Source: Imbricaverruca yamaguchii (Eukaryota > Arthropoda > Thecostraca > Neoverrucidae). Taken from it: 64,000 nucleotides of DNA. The DNA is taken from NCBI GenBank assembly GCA_034440575.1, contig JAOTOL010001449.1:209501-273500 (forward strand). The letters are read 5' to 3'. Below, piece by piece: positions 45,910-57,889 of this stretch. Each line of letters starts with the position of its first letter. The first letter of the stretch is position 1. The notes below the pieces were generated by a model. It was not told the DNA's origin and did no database searches. It was given only the letters and a program-made list of their open reading frames with translations. Both the position numbers and the translations under genes were made by a program.

Positions 45910-47420
45910 AACATTCAGTTAACAATATCCTACAATAATTGTCCAATTGCACCCAACCTGGACGATCTTGATCTCTGAACGACAGTCTATTCATGCTTCA
46001 GCAGAAGGATGGGCCATTAGCCGTGTAAAGGTACGGGATATGGCGAAATTTGTTCCGGAATATGGAAACAGTGAGACCTGGAAAACCTAGAGATTCCGTG
46101 ACGGCTTTCGACTCCGGCATCCACCTCGCAAAACGTTCTAAACTGTATACTACAAATGTAGCGGACGCGACAAAAAATCGATTTTTTTTCTCTCCAGAAT
46201 ATCGACTGTTGAGATCCTGAGATTTCAGTAGGGGTGGGGCACCATGCTCAGGTGCTACCCGCAACTACTTTGCGGGCCCTTGGAGCCCTCACGTAACAAA
46301 GTTAGTGTCTCAGAAGGCGATAGTCTGATCAGCCGGGCAGCGGCATTTAGATGTACTTGTCGTGCGCATGCTGGTGTACTCACTCGGATCTCACCCACTC
46401 TCCTAATAATATCATACTCAGGGGTCATTTGGACCACTAATATGGAACGGCATTACTAATCTTATGCAAATGACCGTTTTTTAACCTGTACCCACTGTCT
46501 CCCTATATCATCTTTCTGACAATGGCGTAATATAATTGTAGATGCGTATGGCGCCCCACAATTGTTACTTATCAGCCATGGCTATTCACCTTCCCCGCCA
46601 TTGATGCTTAAGAGATCATGAGACGAATTAAATCGGGTCAAATTCTGTCAACATCGGTCGAATGTATCTCGGGATAGAGATAGTAGATACATTCGACTAT
46701 GCATCACCGAACGAATATTGCATTCGCCTTCTGGGTGTGTGGTACTGGCCCGGCGCCTCACCGCGGCCTAACAGACATTCGTGTCGTGCTCGAAGCACAC
46801 TGTTTGGAATTCCATCCCATCGACAATCTTTTCGTAACCGATAATGGTGACAAGTATCTGGGCAGCTAAGCCAATCGCAAATGAAGCCAAGGTTCCTCTC
46901 GGGGAGCGGCAGGCTCGCTATTCAGCAGATCAGAAGACGACGATGCTTCAGCAGCGGTGTCAGCTATGACAAGTGCCGCCACCTACCTCGGCTGCTGGCG
47001 CCGCTGACGGCCGTAGCACTAGTTAAACCGCAGAACACTGGGCGATTACGTCCCAGTGCCGTTCATTTGCATGGTGGTAGCATTGCACACCTAATCAAAA
47101 GATGACTGCACCAGTTGTGCATGGGTTGGGGATACAAGATGTATCCTGACAATTAATGGCTTTTGTAACTACAGTGGATAAGTAATGAAACACAACGCAT
47201 AGACAACGCAAACTCGTTTTTAAGCCTCGAATTTTCTCGCAGCATCCAGGAAAAAACTGCCAGGGGGACCACATCGACTGGAGCCGAACACTTGTATGCG
47301 ATAAAACATGCCATGCGATAAAACAAGATACAGGAGATGTTTGATTTGTTGTGAACGTACTCTTGCCCATGCCTTCCCTGATTGAGGCACCAAACTGCCC
47401 TGACCGTGACTCTCGCCTCT
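45910..47420. other. CASP intron, no gene seen
   Basis: Mostly unique sequence. Just before it is a run of T followed by G (about 45,845-45,868). No supported exon or RNA gene. Confidence 0.35.
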
Positions 47421-47431
47421 CCCTGGCCAGC

Positions 47432-47596
47432 GCGGGGACGAGTAGCCTAGGGGTAAGTTGCTCGTCTCACAATCGAAAGGTTGTGGGTTCGAGTCTCACC
47501 TGTCGCTACTCTTCGCCCGCGACCAATCGGCGTGAGAGATTGGCGACGCTGCATGACTCAACGGTCGATGTGTCGTAAAAAACAATAACCAACCAA
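47432..47596 (+). mobile_element. tRNA-derived SINE, copy 1
   Basis: A 165-bp element flanked by the 11-bp duplication CCCTGGCCAGC (47,421-47,431 and 47,597-47,607). The head has box A TAGCCTAGGGGTAAG and box B GGTTCGAGTCTC of RNA polymerase III promoters. The anticodon-loop region reads CTCACAA (CAC). The tRNA-unrelated body CGCGACCAATCGGCGTGAGA GATTGGCGACGC and a short AATAACCAACCAA tail follow. It was inserted eight bases past the donor of a CASP exon, in antisense orientation. Confidence 0.92.
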
Positions 47597-47615
47597 CCCT
47601 GGCCAGCACACCCAC

Positions 47616-47752
47616 CTCTCCCTCGCCGCGGCAGAACGCTGCCACCGAGTTCATGCTGCCCAGGTCGATCTCCAGCATCTGGACGAGGCGGCGCTGTTCG
47701 TCAATGGTGCGCTGCTGCCGCTCACTCTCCAACAGCAGTGTGGCACAGCGTG
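47616..47752 (-). CDS. CASP: CASP, first CASP-specific exon (RCATL...EQRRLVQMLE)
   Basis: After acceptor TTCGGCAG the exon reads RCATLLLESERQQRTIDEQR then RLVQMLEIDLGSMNSVAAFC RGEGE. It matches the vertebrate CASP segment that starts GRCAEL and contains EQRELIARLEQDL. That is exactly where CASP and CUX1 diverge after the shared SNSDLS coiled coil. So this is the exon that alternative splicing joins to the common 5' exons, which must lie beyond 64,000. The 137-bp exon starts with two bases of a split codon and ends in phase 0 at donor GAG|GTGGGT, fitting the exon at 24,207. A 24-bp array ends about 15 bp upstream of the acceptor. Confidence 0.9.
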
Positions 47753-47767
47753 CTGCCGAACATCGTC

Positions 47768-48435
47768 ACGTCAGAGGTCAGCCACCGGTCACACTCAGAG
47801 GTCAGCCACCGGTCACACTCAGAGGTCAGCTACCGGTCACACTCAGAGGTCAGCTACCGGTCACACTTAGAGGTCAGCCACCAGTCACACTCAGAGGTCA
47901 GCCACCAGTCACACTCAGAGGTCAGGCACCGGTCACACTCAAAGGTCAGCTACCGGTCACACTCAGAGGTCAGCTACCGGTCACACTCAGAGGTCAGCTA
48001 CAGGTCACACTCAGAGGTCAGCCACCGGTCACACTCAGAGGTCAGCCACCGGTCACACTCAAAGGTCAGCTACCGGTCACACTTAGAGGTCAGCCACCAG
48101 TCACACTCAGAGGTCAGCCACCAGTCACACTCAGAGGTCAGCCACCAGTCACACTCAGAGGTCAGGCACCGGTCACACTCAAAGGTCAGCTACCGGTCAC
48201 ACTCAGAGGTCAGCTACCGGTCATACTCAGAGGTCAGCTACAGGTCACACTCAGAGGTCAGCCACCGGTCACACTCAGAGGTCAGCCACCGGTCACACTC
48301 AAAGGTCAGCTACCGGTCACACTCAGAGGTCAGGTACCGGTCACACTCTGAGGTCAGCTACCGGTCACACTCAGAGGTCAGATACCGGTGACACTCAGAG
48401 GTCAGCCACCGGTCACACTCAGAGGCCAGTGCTAA
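47768..48435. repeat. 24-bp tandem array next to the first CASP-specific exon, about 27 copies
   Basis: The + strand unit AGAGGTCAGCCACCGGTCAC ACTC repeats without gaps with scattered substitutions. On the - strand each unit contains GGCTGACCT, and the copy nearest the exon places CTGAC about 27 nt upstream of the AG, the position expected of a branch point. The + strand also shows AGGTCA and GGTCAC half-sites in each unit. Confidence 0.95.
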
Positions 48436-48464
48436 TTGCCATACTCTGAGGTCACTATCAATGG

Positions 48465-48665
48465 TCAGGGCACAGAGAGTCGACACTCCCACGAGGGCAT
48501 GGGGAGTCGGCACTTCCACGAGGGCATGGGGAGTCGGCACTCCCATGACGGCACGGGGAGTCGGCACTTCCACGAGGGCACGGGGAGTCGCCACTCCTAC
48601 GAGGGCAAGGGGAGTCGGCACTCCCACGAGGGCACGAAGAATCGGCACTCCCACCAATCACCAAT
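48465..48665. repeat. 27-bp tandem repeat, about 7 copies
   Basis: The unit GGGGAGTCGGCACTCCCACG AGGGCAY is repeated just beyond the 24-bp array. It contains the imperfect palindrome GGAGTCGGCACTCC. Confidence 0.93.
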
Positions 48666-48852
48666 GCGCGGAGAGTTAGCATTCACTTCCGATCGATTGT
48701 TCTGACGAGCGACCTGAAGAAAAAACAGTAGTAGATGTCAGGACAGAAGCAGCTGGAGAGTCGTACCGATCTGTTATCTAGTTCCTTGTTTGCAGGACCG
48801 GTTGCGAAAGCTGAGCCAGAGGTGCAATCGATAGGAGTATATGTTCCGAAAT

Positions 48853-48974
48853 GGAGCTGGCAAAGGAATTTTACCGCCAAGTTGCAAAAAACACTTTGCA
48901 CTAGACTGAAGTTTCAGTGCAAAGCATTTCTCTTTTGGCGACAAGACAGGAAAATTCCCTCCCCAGCACCAGCT
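48853..48974. repeat. 122-bp foldback (imperfect inverted repeat)
   Basis: The left arm GGAGCTGG..GGAATTTTACCGCC..CACTTTGCAC and the inverted right arm GGAGCTGG..GGAATTTTCC..CGCC..GCTTTGCAC pair around a short centre ACTGAAGTTTCAGT. It is probably a MITE; a hairpin transcript is also possible. Confidence 0.65.
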
Positions 48975-48979
48975 CCGTA

Positions 48980-51900
48980 AGGCACTACTCATACCGTCAC
49001 TTGCATAACTGCAAAGGATGAACAGCAGATTCCTAGCTTTTATTTCTCTTCTGATTTTATCAGGACTTGATTGATGATGACAATCGTGACGACCATGCTC
49101 AACATCCGAATAATCTCGCTCACAAAATACCTAAAGCCAACCAAAACAGAGGAAGATTCGAAGGAAGGTATTGGTTCGACAGAGTGGCACTTGTAGTGAA
49201 ACGTCGAGGTTTCAAATAAAACATTTTCAGAATGAGTCGTAATGTTCTCAAAGTAATAATTGATGAGGATTCGTAGTGCTAAAGTGAACAGCATGGTTGT
49301 ATATCCGATGAAAACTGAACGACATTCTCCAAATTAGCCCAAAGTAATCGCGCAAAATATCTTAAATTGAATATACTTCTCACGCTTTGCTTCTTTAATT
49401 CAAGTGGGTACAAACTTAACAAACCCAATCGTAACACAATTTCGGTAAACAAAATAAATGTGTTCTTTAGCAATCGTTTGTTTTAGAAACTTTACTTTAT
49501 TAGGACTTCTTTATGGTTATTTATTAGGTTACACGCAATACAGGATTCACAGTGTTAAAATGGGCAGCATTGCTACATATCCGATGTCAGATATAATAGC
49601 ATATTCAACCTTATTTGAAAGCATTCAGAGAAGCATTAAATTCCAGAAATCAGTTCAAGCACGTTTAATAAACGCAATCGCAATAAAAAGTCGATGAAGA
49701 AAGCAATGCGCTCGCCAGCAATGTCTTGTTTTCGGCCTTCTCATAAGCAATTTTCATTACCCTGCATGAGTGTAGTAATGTCGAATATGCTCCTGAACAT
49801 AAAACGTGAAAGGAAGATATAATTACAAGATAATATAATCGAAACTCTTTACTGGAGGATGCCGGGCGAGAATGCAGATTTTTTCATGCTTATATTTTGC
49901 ATCCCGGAATAGGCCAATTAGCACGCAATGTTGTTTCGACGAAATGATAAAGATAAGGATAAATGATAAAGACCTTTGGCAAAGGTAAACTAGGTGAATC
50001 AGCGGCAGATTACGTCCTTTACTTTTGTAGATCATAATAGAAAGCACGTGTGCCTTAAAAGCATCGCCATGTGAAGGAAGAGACTGGGGATTTAAAACAA
50101 AATTGATATTTTATTTCTTCTTCATTTATTTTCTTCTTCAAGCTTAAACAATACAGGAATCATGCGTAAATATAATGATGGCCCATTAGGCAGCCGTCAA
50201 TAAAGTACACCACGGTGGCCTTCGAAACGGTTGCGAGCTTGTGTTGCAAACCGGAGTGAGGTGGAGTTTATGGCGAAGAGTTACACAGCTAGTGAAGCAG
50301 AGAGCTCTTGTAGTGGGAAAACAAAACATATGATGTAGCTATGAATATGGAGACAAAGAACAAAAATTATATTATACCGTCAACAATCCCAAGTTTAAAT
50401 TGAAATTCCACACGTCCTTGGGGACAGCAAAACGAAGCAAAGAAGCTTGGTCAAGATTATTATGGGAATCCAGTAGGTTAGCTAATGTAGCCCTAACTGA
50501 AAACTTTCTTTCATCAAAGGCACTTCGATTATAGCACTTATAGCGCTCATTACAGCAGCATAAAATAACAAACTCCGGTAACTGCACACATTTAACGTGG
50601 CCTATGGAACAGCAATACAGTTGATTCCGTGTAGTTTTCGAGGTCGTAGGTGGCGTAATGTGCTGAGGGGCAACAGGGCAAGGCACACCTGGCTAAATCC
50701 CGATATTTAACACTAACACTATGGCTTTGGATGGAAAGAACCGACCCAAAAACTGCCCAGTGCTCCTCCCCATTAAATTCTGACGTCACGCCACATATGG
50801 TCCAGGTGACAAAGTCGCAGACGGCTACGACACCCACTGGAGCGTGCGTCCTTGCCTGCATACAAATACTATTGCACACTTGTATAAAATTTAACATACT
50901 TAATCGTGCTATAGTCCTATGATTGCATATTTAAACACTTGCCTACAACAACCTTTGCCTATACATCTGCGAGATCGTAACGCTGTTCGAAAATCTTGCA
51001 ATGAAAACTACTATTGAAATATACTGCAACACATCATCGAAGTTCGGTTGGAGAAACTCTCAAGCATATTGGCCACAAACTGAGTAATTCGAATTTTTAA
51101 AGGCATGTCTCGCTCGGGATGAATGACGAGGATAATGATATTCTATTGTCTTCAAAAGGAAAGGTCAGGTGAGTAGGGCAGACCGTGACAACGCAAAACA
51201 CAACCGTTGGTATTACAATACAGTGAAATATGGTTTCCGAATTATTAGTATACGGAATTGTAAATGGGTGGAAAGTAAAACCACTCATTTATACATTTAT
51301 ATAATACAAAAAAGCGAACATAAACACATTTCTCAAAGAAGTTTACAATTGTGTCAGCCTAAAACAGAACATGTTATACTCCGGCCTCGATCAAGGTGTC
51401 ATGGACCGTGAGAAAATGTCTTTCTTGAGGTAAGACATCTCTACTTTTGCAATTAATTTTGCAATTAATTTTGCTTGTTTTGGAGAGCTTTATGATTATT
51501 CTGCAGGTTTGCTAGCGCCACGTTTTTTCGTTTCAATTATCTTTTGCAATTTACATTTGTCGCGTATGTTTATTAATTTACAGCCATCGCATAATTTCCG
51601 TTTACATACACTTTTCCCGATCAACTCCAGTTATTTGAGACATGAATCAGACAGACAGAATACATCAAGAATACAAGTTCACGTCTACGCAGTTCTAAGC
51701 GAGCCTAACAGTATTAAGCATAGCAGTTTAATTTAACTTGCAGATGAGGGTTAGGTCTTGGCATTGGTGCTGTGTTATGGCACTAATTTCATTACTCAGG
51801 TAATACGCTTGGTCACATTTCATGGTGACCGAGTGCATGACAAGTTAAGCGTAAGCTGAAAATACAATAGAAACATTGAGGATGTCGCCGGTTTGTATCG

Positions 51901-52430
51901 TAAGGTCCGGGCGGGCACCAGTCCCACCAGTGTTTTCAGGTGATTTACGGGTGTGGTTGCTGTCGCGCTAATACTGCCCGATTAATTACGACTATTACCT
52001 TAATCAGGGAATTCACGAAACCAGAATTGGAACGAAGCATGAGACCACTACCTCGGAGGCGCGGCCGGCCTATTTGGGCTGCCTAAGCAGCAATTATTAA
52101 TTCATTACTAGCGTTCGATAAGTTTGTGATATTTGGACTGCACTGCATTTCATGTGGGCACTAGTGGTGGAAGCTGGGGGTTGGGTGGGGCCATCCATTG
52201 CACGACACCCGAACAAGTGTCCGTCCGAACAAGCGCTGCAATCCTGCACAGGGTGGGCAGTGAAAATGACAAATGCCCTACGTCACCGATGGACATTCCT
52301 CGGTGAAATTGTCCTTGGATAAGGAGCCGGAGCTCGTTCAATGCAAATGTTGGACTGAGCCAACCTTCACATCATGCCAAATTTCAACATGATATTCCAT
52401 GCCGCAGTCTCTCCAGTGCATTCCTGTTTC
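48980..52430. other. Intron between cut homeobox and CASP exons, no gene seen
   Basis: AT-rich sequence with no supported exon, RNA gene or clear repeat. Short open frames show no family resemblance. Confidence 0.4.
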
Positions 52431-52439
52431 AACATCTTT

Positions 52440-53020
52440 CGCGGGACCCTCGAAATAATATAATTTATGTTCCACCGCTGGACTCTCCAAATAATTCAAT
52501 CCATGTTCTATTGCTGAACCCTCAAAATAATGTCATCTGTGTTTCACTGATGAACACTCCGAATAATGGGACTCCTGTTCCAACGCTGGACGCTCCAAAT
52601 AATGTCGTCTATGTTCCATCGTTGGAAGCTCCAAATAATATCGTCCATGTTCCAACGATGGACGCTCCAAATAATGTCGTGTATGTTCCACCACTGGACT
52701 CTCCAAATAATGTCGTCTATGTTCCATCGCTGGAAGCTCCAAATAATGTCCTCCATGTTCAAACGTTGGATGCTCCAAATAATGTCATCTATGTTATAGC
52801 ACTGGACCTTGCAAATAATGTTGTTTATGTTCCATAACTGGACCCTCAAAATAATGTCGTCTATGTTCCATCGCTGGACGCTCCAAATAATGTGATACAT
52901 GTTCCACCTCCAGACCACACAAATAATGCCGTTTATGCTCCATCGATGGACCCCATAAATAATGTCATCCATGTTCCACATATGTACCTTACAAAAAACG
53001 TCATCTATGTTCAATCGCTG
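52440..53020. repeat. 36-bp tandem array, about 16 copies
   Basis: The unit CTCCAAATAATGTCGTCTAT GTTCCATCGCTGGACG repeats with moderate divergence. 36 bp is a multiple of 3, so a 12-residue repeat (APNNVVYVPSLE) stays open on + for much of the array. Confidence 0.95.
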
Positions 53021-53317
53021 TAATGTGCGCACAAATTATTATACATGCAAACTCGCAAACTGCGTGAAGCCCTGTCAAGCCACGATGTCCACACAGGCCT
53101 TACTCATCTGACTTTATTTGAATCGTTGGGATACATACGGCAGCCGGCAACAACCGTGCGATGTCAAAACACCTCCACTGACTTGCTGTCATCAGCAACT
53201 TACTTAAACGCATTCTCAGAACCAGTTAGGAAACTGCTTCCAGCATGCACCCAACACGGAGTTTTCATCATTTGCAATGCAAGCAGTTTCAAACCTTTCT
53301 GATATCGGCATCGGGTC

Positions 53318-53484
53318 GGTTGGTTGGTTATTAGTTTTACGACACATCGACCGTCGAGCCATATAGCGTCGCCAATCTCTCACGCCGATTGGTCGCGGGC
53401 GAAGAGTAGCGACAGGTGAGATTCGAACCAACACCCATTCGATTGTGAGACGAGCAACTTACCCCTAGGCTACTCATCCCCTCA
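53318..53484 (-). mobile_element. tRNA-derived SINE, copy 2
   Basis: Same family as 47,432-47,596 in reverse orientation. Box A and box B, the CGCGACCAATCGGCGTGAGA body and the CCAACCAACC tail are all present. Flanks GCATCGGGTC (53,308-53,317) and GCACCGGGTC (53,485-53,494) are a 10-bp target duplication with one mismatch. Confidence 0.9.
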
Positions 53485-53533
53485 GCACCGGGTCACGCCT
53501 GTTCCAGACCGTTCTAATATCAATTTGGAATCA

Positions 53534-53552
53534 TGTGTATGTGTATGTGTAT

Positions 53553-53645
<93 letters not shown>

Positions 53646-53648
53646 TTT
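53534..53648. repeat. (GT)n microsatellite
   Basis: About 50 GT dinucleotides with interspersed TATG at both ends. The Cys/Val and His/Thr frames across it are artefacts. Confidence 0.98.
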
Positions 53649-53864
53649 GCTTCAGGTGGGAGAATTTGCACACACGAAGACTATACGTTAATGCATGCTC
53701 CAAACTTAGCATACAATACAAATACTATACTACTATGGACGGTGCTGAATTATTTTCACACCATGCTTTCCTTAGTTGCGAATCTCAAATCGATACCTTA
53801 GACTACAAGTTGTCTGAGCTATTACGAGGGACAAAACAACAATCCACTTTCGAAATATACGTAG

Positions 53865-54205
53865 CAAGTGGGCGGGTAAGCAGGTGGACAGGTGGACACT
53901 GTGGCAGATGGACACCACACCTGTGGCAGGTGGACACGTGGACACTGGTAGGTGTGCAGGTGGACACCACACATGTGACAGGTGAACATGTGGATACATC
54001 ACCTGTGGCACGTGGACAGATGGACACCACACCTGTGGCAGGTGGGCAGGTTGACACCACACCTGTGGTAGGTGGACACTGTGGCAGGTGGGCAGGTGGA
54101 CACCACACCTGTCGCAGGTGTGCAGGTGAACACTGTGGGAGGTGGGCAGGTGGACACCCCACCTGTCGCAGATGTGCAGGTGGCCACTACGGCAGGGGGT
54201 CCACC
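53865..54205. repeat. Degenerate 32-36 bp minisatellite GGTGGACACCACACCTGTGGCA
   Basis: About ten irregular copies of GGTGGACACCACACCTGTGG CAGGTGGGCA with variable spacing. All frames here are repeat-driven. Confidence 0.9.
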
Positions 54206-54209
54206 CTGC

Positions 54210-56550
54210 CGTAAAAACAGATCCTAGCCAATATACGAGGCAGGGGGCAGCACAAAGCAAATCCTCATCTTATGGTCTATAACCACCCATATGCGCTGAA
54301 ATATTTGTTCCGCATCCATAAATTGCTAAATGGACCCTACTTAAAGCACTTTATTATTGTAATCGAATACAGAATTATACCATTTCAAAGAAGAAAAGAT
54401 CTGAAATACCTATTCTTGAATTCATGAGACTACCCTGTCATTAGCAAGTGCAAGATGAAAATCAATAGATATCACCATGTAAATTATTTTGCGACATCTT
54501 GGGAGGCAATCGGACGATACATTTCCCAGCCTTCATCCACCAGGAATCCAACTGCTCCGCACCATTGTAACAGACTAAAGACCCGTGCGGAGCAGGAGTA
54601 AGAGCCATATATGCCATCGGCGTTTTATTGGTATGTGTGTCAGGTGTGGTGAAACACTTAGCAGATTGTGAGCGTACCTTGAGGCACCTGAGTCCATCAG
54701 ATGGCCCCTGTATCTTTCTGTATAATTCTCTGGAGGGCAATGGATGATCTGTCCGAGACGGAATCCCCTGAATGCCATTAGCGGAACTCAGAAAGCCCTT
54801 CTGCCGCTGAATTCATCGAAGGGAACCTGAACAACATTAGAAAATCATTGGACCCAAGTAGATACAGTGGTCACTGTGCTTCACTGGAAACAGGGGAGCT
54901 ACAATGAACCTCAGTGGAGATCGCCCCCCACCCCGAAGGAGTCGCACTGGGCTTCACTAGCGACAGACGAGGTACACTGGGCCTGGCTGGAGACACGGGA
55001 GCCACACTGACCTCCACTGAGGCCCCGAAGCGACTTGTGTTTAAATGTTTGACCTTCGCATGACTCTGGGAAAGTTTCAGGAACCCTGCACGGGCCCGAC
55101 AAGCCCAATCGGGACAGAAACGTGAGCGGTGTTGGTGGCCTTGGGTGCCTCAGCTTGCTGGTGCAGCACCCTGGCGGATCCAGGTGTAACCTGTTCATGA
55201 CTTGCAACCTCATCCCGTCGATGGTACGTTCTATTTATAATGTATTGGAACCGCACTGGCTACATACATAATGTAATCCGAATCCCACGCGACATTGGTC
55301 TAGCGCGCACAAATAATAACTGAACTACTGGAATAAATTTGGTTTCGAGGTATTGAACTCCAACGCATGCTGCCACAGAATGAGTACTAAATGCGAGTAC
55401 AAAAGAGATTGTTGGTTCTTTTATCGCTGATTTAGCTGCAAGAGACATATAACGCCATAACACTTCCATGTTGGATGGCTCCGGGGAAGCTGAAATCCCG
55501 GGCAGCCACTGACATTCAGACCTGAGAAGTTTCGGTCACAAGGGAATCGTCATACTGGCAGGACTAGCGGTTCGTCGGTGCGTGGACTATCGGCGGAATA
55601 TTTACCACCAAACATGAACTTACCAGCTACTTACCACGGCCGCGAGCGGCGTGCGCGGTCAAATCACCTTCAAACAGTCCTCACTGTCTTCAATGTCACA
55701 TCGGCGGCACACGTGGCAAGACCCAGCGACCACCACGAGCAAAATACAACCGTTCGCTGCTGCAATAATCGGTGACGAATGCGGTGCTACAGCAAAAACC
55801 TTAACCAGCAAAAAAAAAACTCCCCAGGTCCCAACCGCTGCTTCTCCTCAAGTCGCCTATTTGAGATAAAGCGACCAACGCAACACCAGCGTATGGCTAC
55901 GCCTGCAAGCATGCATCGGAATCTCGCTTTACCTCATAACAGACAGTCAATGAGCCAGGTCAGATCAGGTCAAACCCTCGCGGTTCATATCAAGCGATCT
56001 GTGCGGTGGCCAGCACATGCTGACAAACAGCTACTTTTGGGATGACAAACATTGCCTTTTTGCTTTACAACTTTTCCTTCGAATTCGAAAGCAAACTGCA
56101 CAGATTCGAAGCCGATCTTACGCCGACAGAAGTCCACGTTCATTTGAATGTGACAGGTCGTAAGCCACAAACTGAGCAGGGTTCGGCTAGTTGGATGTAC
56201 CTTGCAGATTTTTTTTTCAGTACCTATCTGTCGACTGGACCTGGTTTACTGGACAATGAACAATGAAGTGGAGAGGAGAGGCCAGGGCAAATCTGAACTT
56301 GGGGCATGTACGACTTAAATTGCCAAGCTCGATCAAACGAGGGGCGATCATGACTAATGAGGCCGAGTATCTCATGGGTTGACAATATGCTTGCTGTTTG
56401 TCACTTGATCAAGCACAGCTGATCTATTTGCTTCAACGAAATATTTGCCACAGGCTGGAGCACTTTTCAGAAATACTGCCATCGGATCTCCCGATGGGAA
56501 TGCCACTTCACATCTCCAAGTCCCGACTTGACGACAGTCCATGTCCACAC
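54210..56550. other. Intron, no gene seen
   Basis: Unique-looking sequence. Near 55,170 CCTGGCGGATCCAGG resembles hAT-like termini, but no partner end was found. No exon of the Cut/CUX gene is recognised. Confidence 0.35.
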
Positions 56551-56559
56551 ATTTCAGTG

Positions 56560-57055
56560 CAACTCGGACCCCCTGTCTCCGAGTTTCGGCGGGACTGCGA
56601 TCTCATGTTAAAAAGTCCAGGTGGGACCAGATATCACGTTCCTAAGTCTTGGCGACACTACGATCTCCAATCTCTAAGCCCAAGCGGGACTACAATCTCA
56701 CGTCTCCAAGTCTCGGGACTACGGTCTCACGTTCCCACGTCTCAGTGGAGAAACGATCTCACGTTCTGAAGCCCCAGGGGAACTTTATGTCCACAGGCCT
56801 GGGCGGGACTCCCACGCCACTAAATCCCGGCAAGACTATGGCTCACGCACCCAAAGTCCTGGCGAAACTGCGAAACTACTGTCTCATGTCCACAAGTTTC
56901 CGTAAGACTTCGATCTTCGATCTCGATCTTCCGTTCCCAAGTCTCAGCGAGACTACGATCTCCCGTCCCCATGCCTCGAGGAGTTACGATCTCACGTCCC
57001 AAGGGTCGTGGGACTGTGATCCTACGTCCCCAAGTCCCGATGAGTCTCGTCTCCC
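56560..57055. repeat. Degenerate about 33-bp minisatellite (CCCAAGTCTCGGCGGGACTAC)
   Basis: Roughly fourteen diverged units of CCCAAGTCTCGGCGGGACTA CGATCTCACGTTC. Spacing varies. Confidence 0.85.
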
Positions 57056-57399
57056 CAGTTCCGTATACAGATTAGCAGCCGACGTTTCACCAGCGTCGTG
57101 TCGACTGCACACCTGGAGAGATCCTGTCTCCCGACTGTTGGAGCCACTACTGAGCCCGCGCCGCACCTGGTGCCATCGTTGCCTGCGGTGTCGTCAGCGC
57201 AAAGCTACAGTGTAACTGGACAAACAAGCAGCTCCACTGCTGGTATTTTCTCAATGTGCCTTTCATAAGCGTGCACCCCAATACAAAGTAAAGATGACGT
57301 GCTGGCCAATATTCAGCACATAAGCAAAATGTATTAAATAAAACATTATCTGAATGCAAATATACTCTGTAGCCTTAGCTCGATAATGATGATGATTAT

Positions 57400-57880
57400 T
57401 GATTTTCCACGTCATAGTCAGTTCAAATGGAACCACTGTCCCGACATAGACGCTGATTTTCCATGCTATAGCCAGCTCAGGTCGGACTATACTCCGACAA
57501 AGACGACGATTTTCCATACCGTAGCCAGTCCACGTCGGACCATACTCCAACAGAGACGACGATTTTCCACACCGTAGCCAGTCCACGTCGGACCATACTC
57601 CAACAGAGACGACGATTTTCCACACCGTAGCCAGTCCACGTCGGACCATACTCCAACAGAGACGACGATTTTCCACACCGTAGCCAGTCCACGTCGGACC
57701 ATACTCCAACAGAGACGACGATTTTCCACACCGTAGCCAGTCCACGTCGGACCATACTCCAACAGAGACGACGATTTTCCACACCGTAGCCAGTATACGT
57801 CGGACCATACTCCGACAAAGACGACGATTTTCCACACCGTAGCCAGTATACGTCGGACTATACTCCGACAGAGACGATAC
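57400..57880. repeat. 53-bp tandem array, about 9 copies
   Basis: The unit GATTTTCCACACCGTAGCCA GTCCACGTCGGACCATACTC CAACAGAGACGAC is nearly identical in the central six copies and more diverged at both edges, the usual pattern of array homogenisation. Confidence 0.95.
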
Positions 57881-57889
57881 GGACTCCTA

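Noticed and set aside
47432..47505. Functional tRNA gene
   Set aside because: The head has A and B boxes but the element has a SINE body, a tail and a target duplication, and the acceptor stem does not pair.
47653..48391. Ser/His/Arg and Pro/Val/Thr repeat proteins on +
   Set aside because: Translation of the 24-bp array; the real exon is on the - strand.
52511..53032. Repeat proteins in the 36-bp array
   Set aside because: Both strands are open because of the unit; no start context and no splice support.
55160..55200. hAT terminus CCTGGCGGATCCAGG
   Set aside because: Short palindromic match with no partner end or target duplication found.
54911..55213. 100-codon - strand frame as a CASP or Cut exon
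   Set aside because: No similarity to the coiled coil expected there, and no fitting splice phases.
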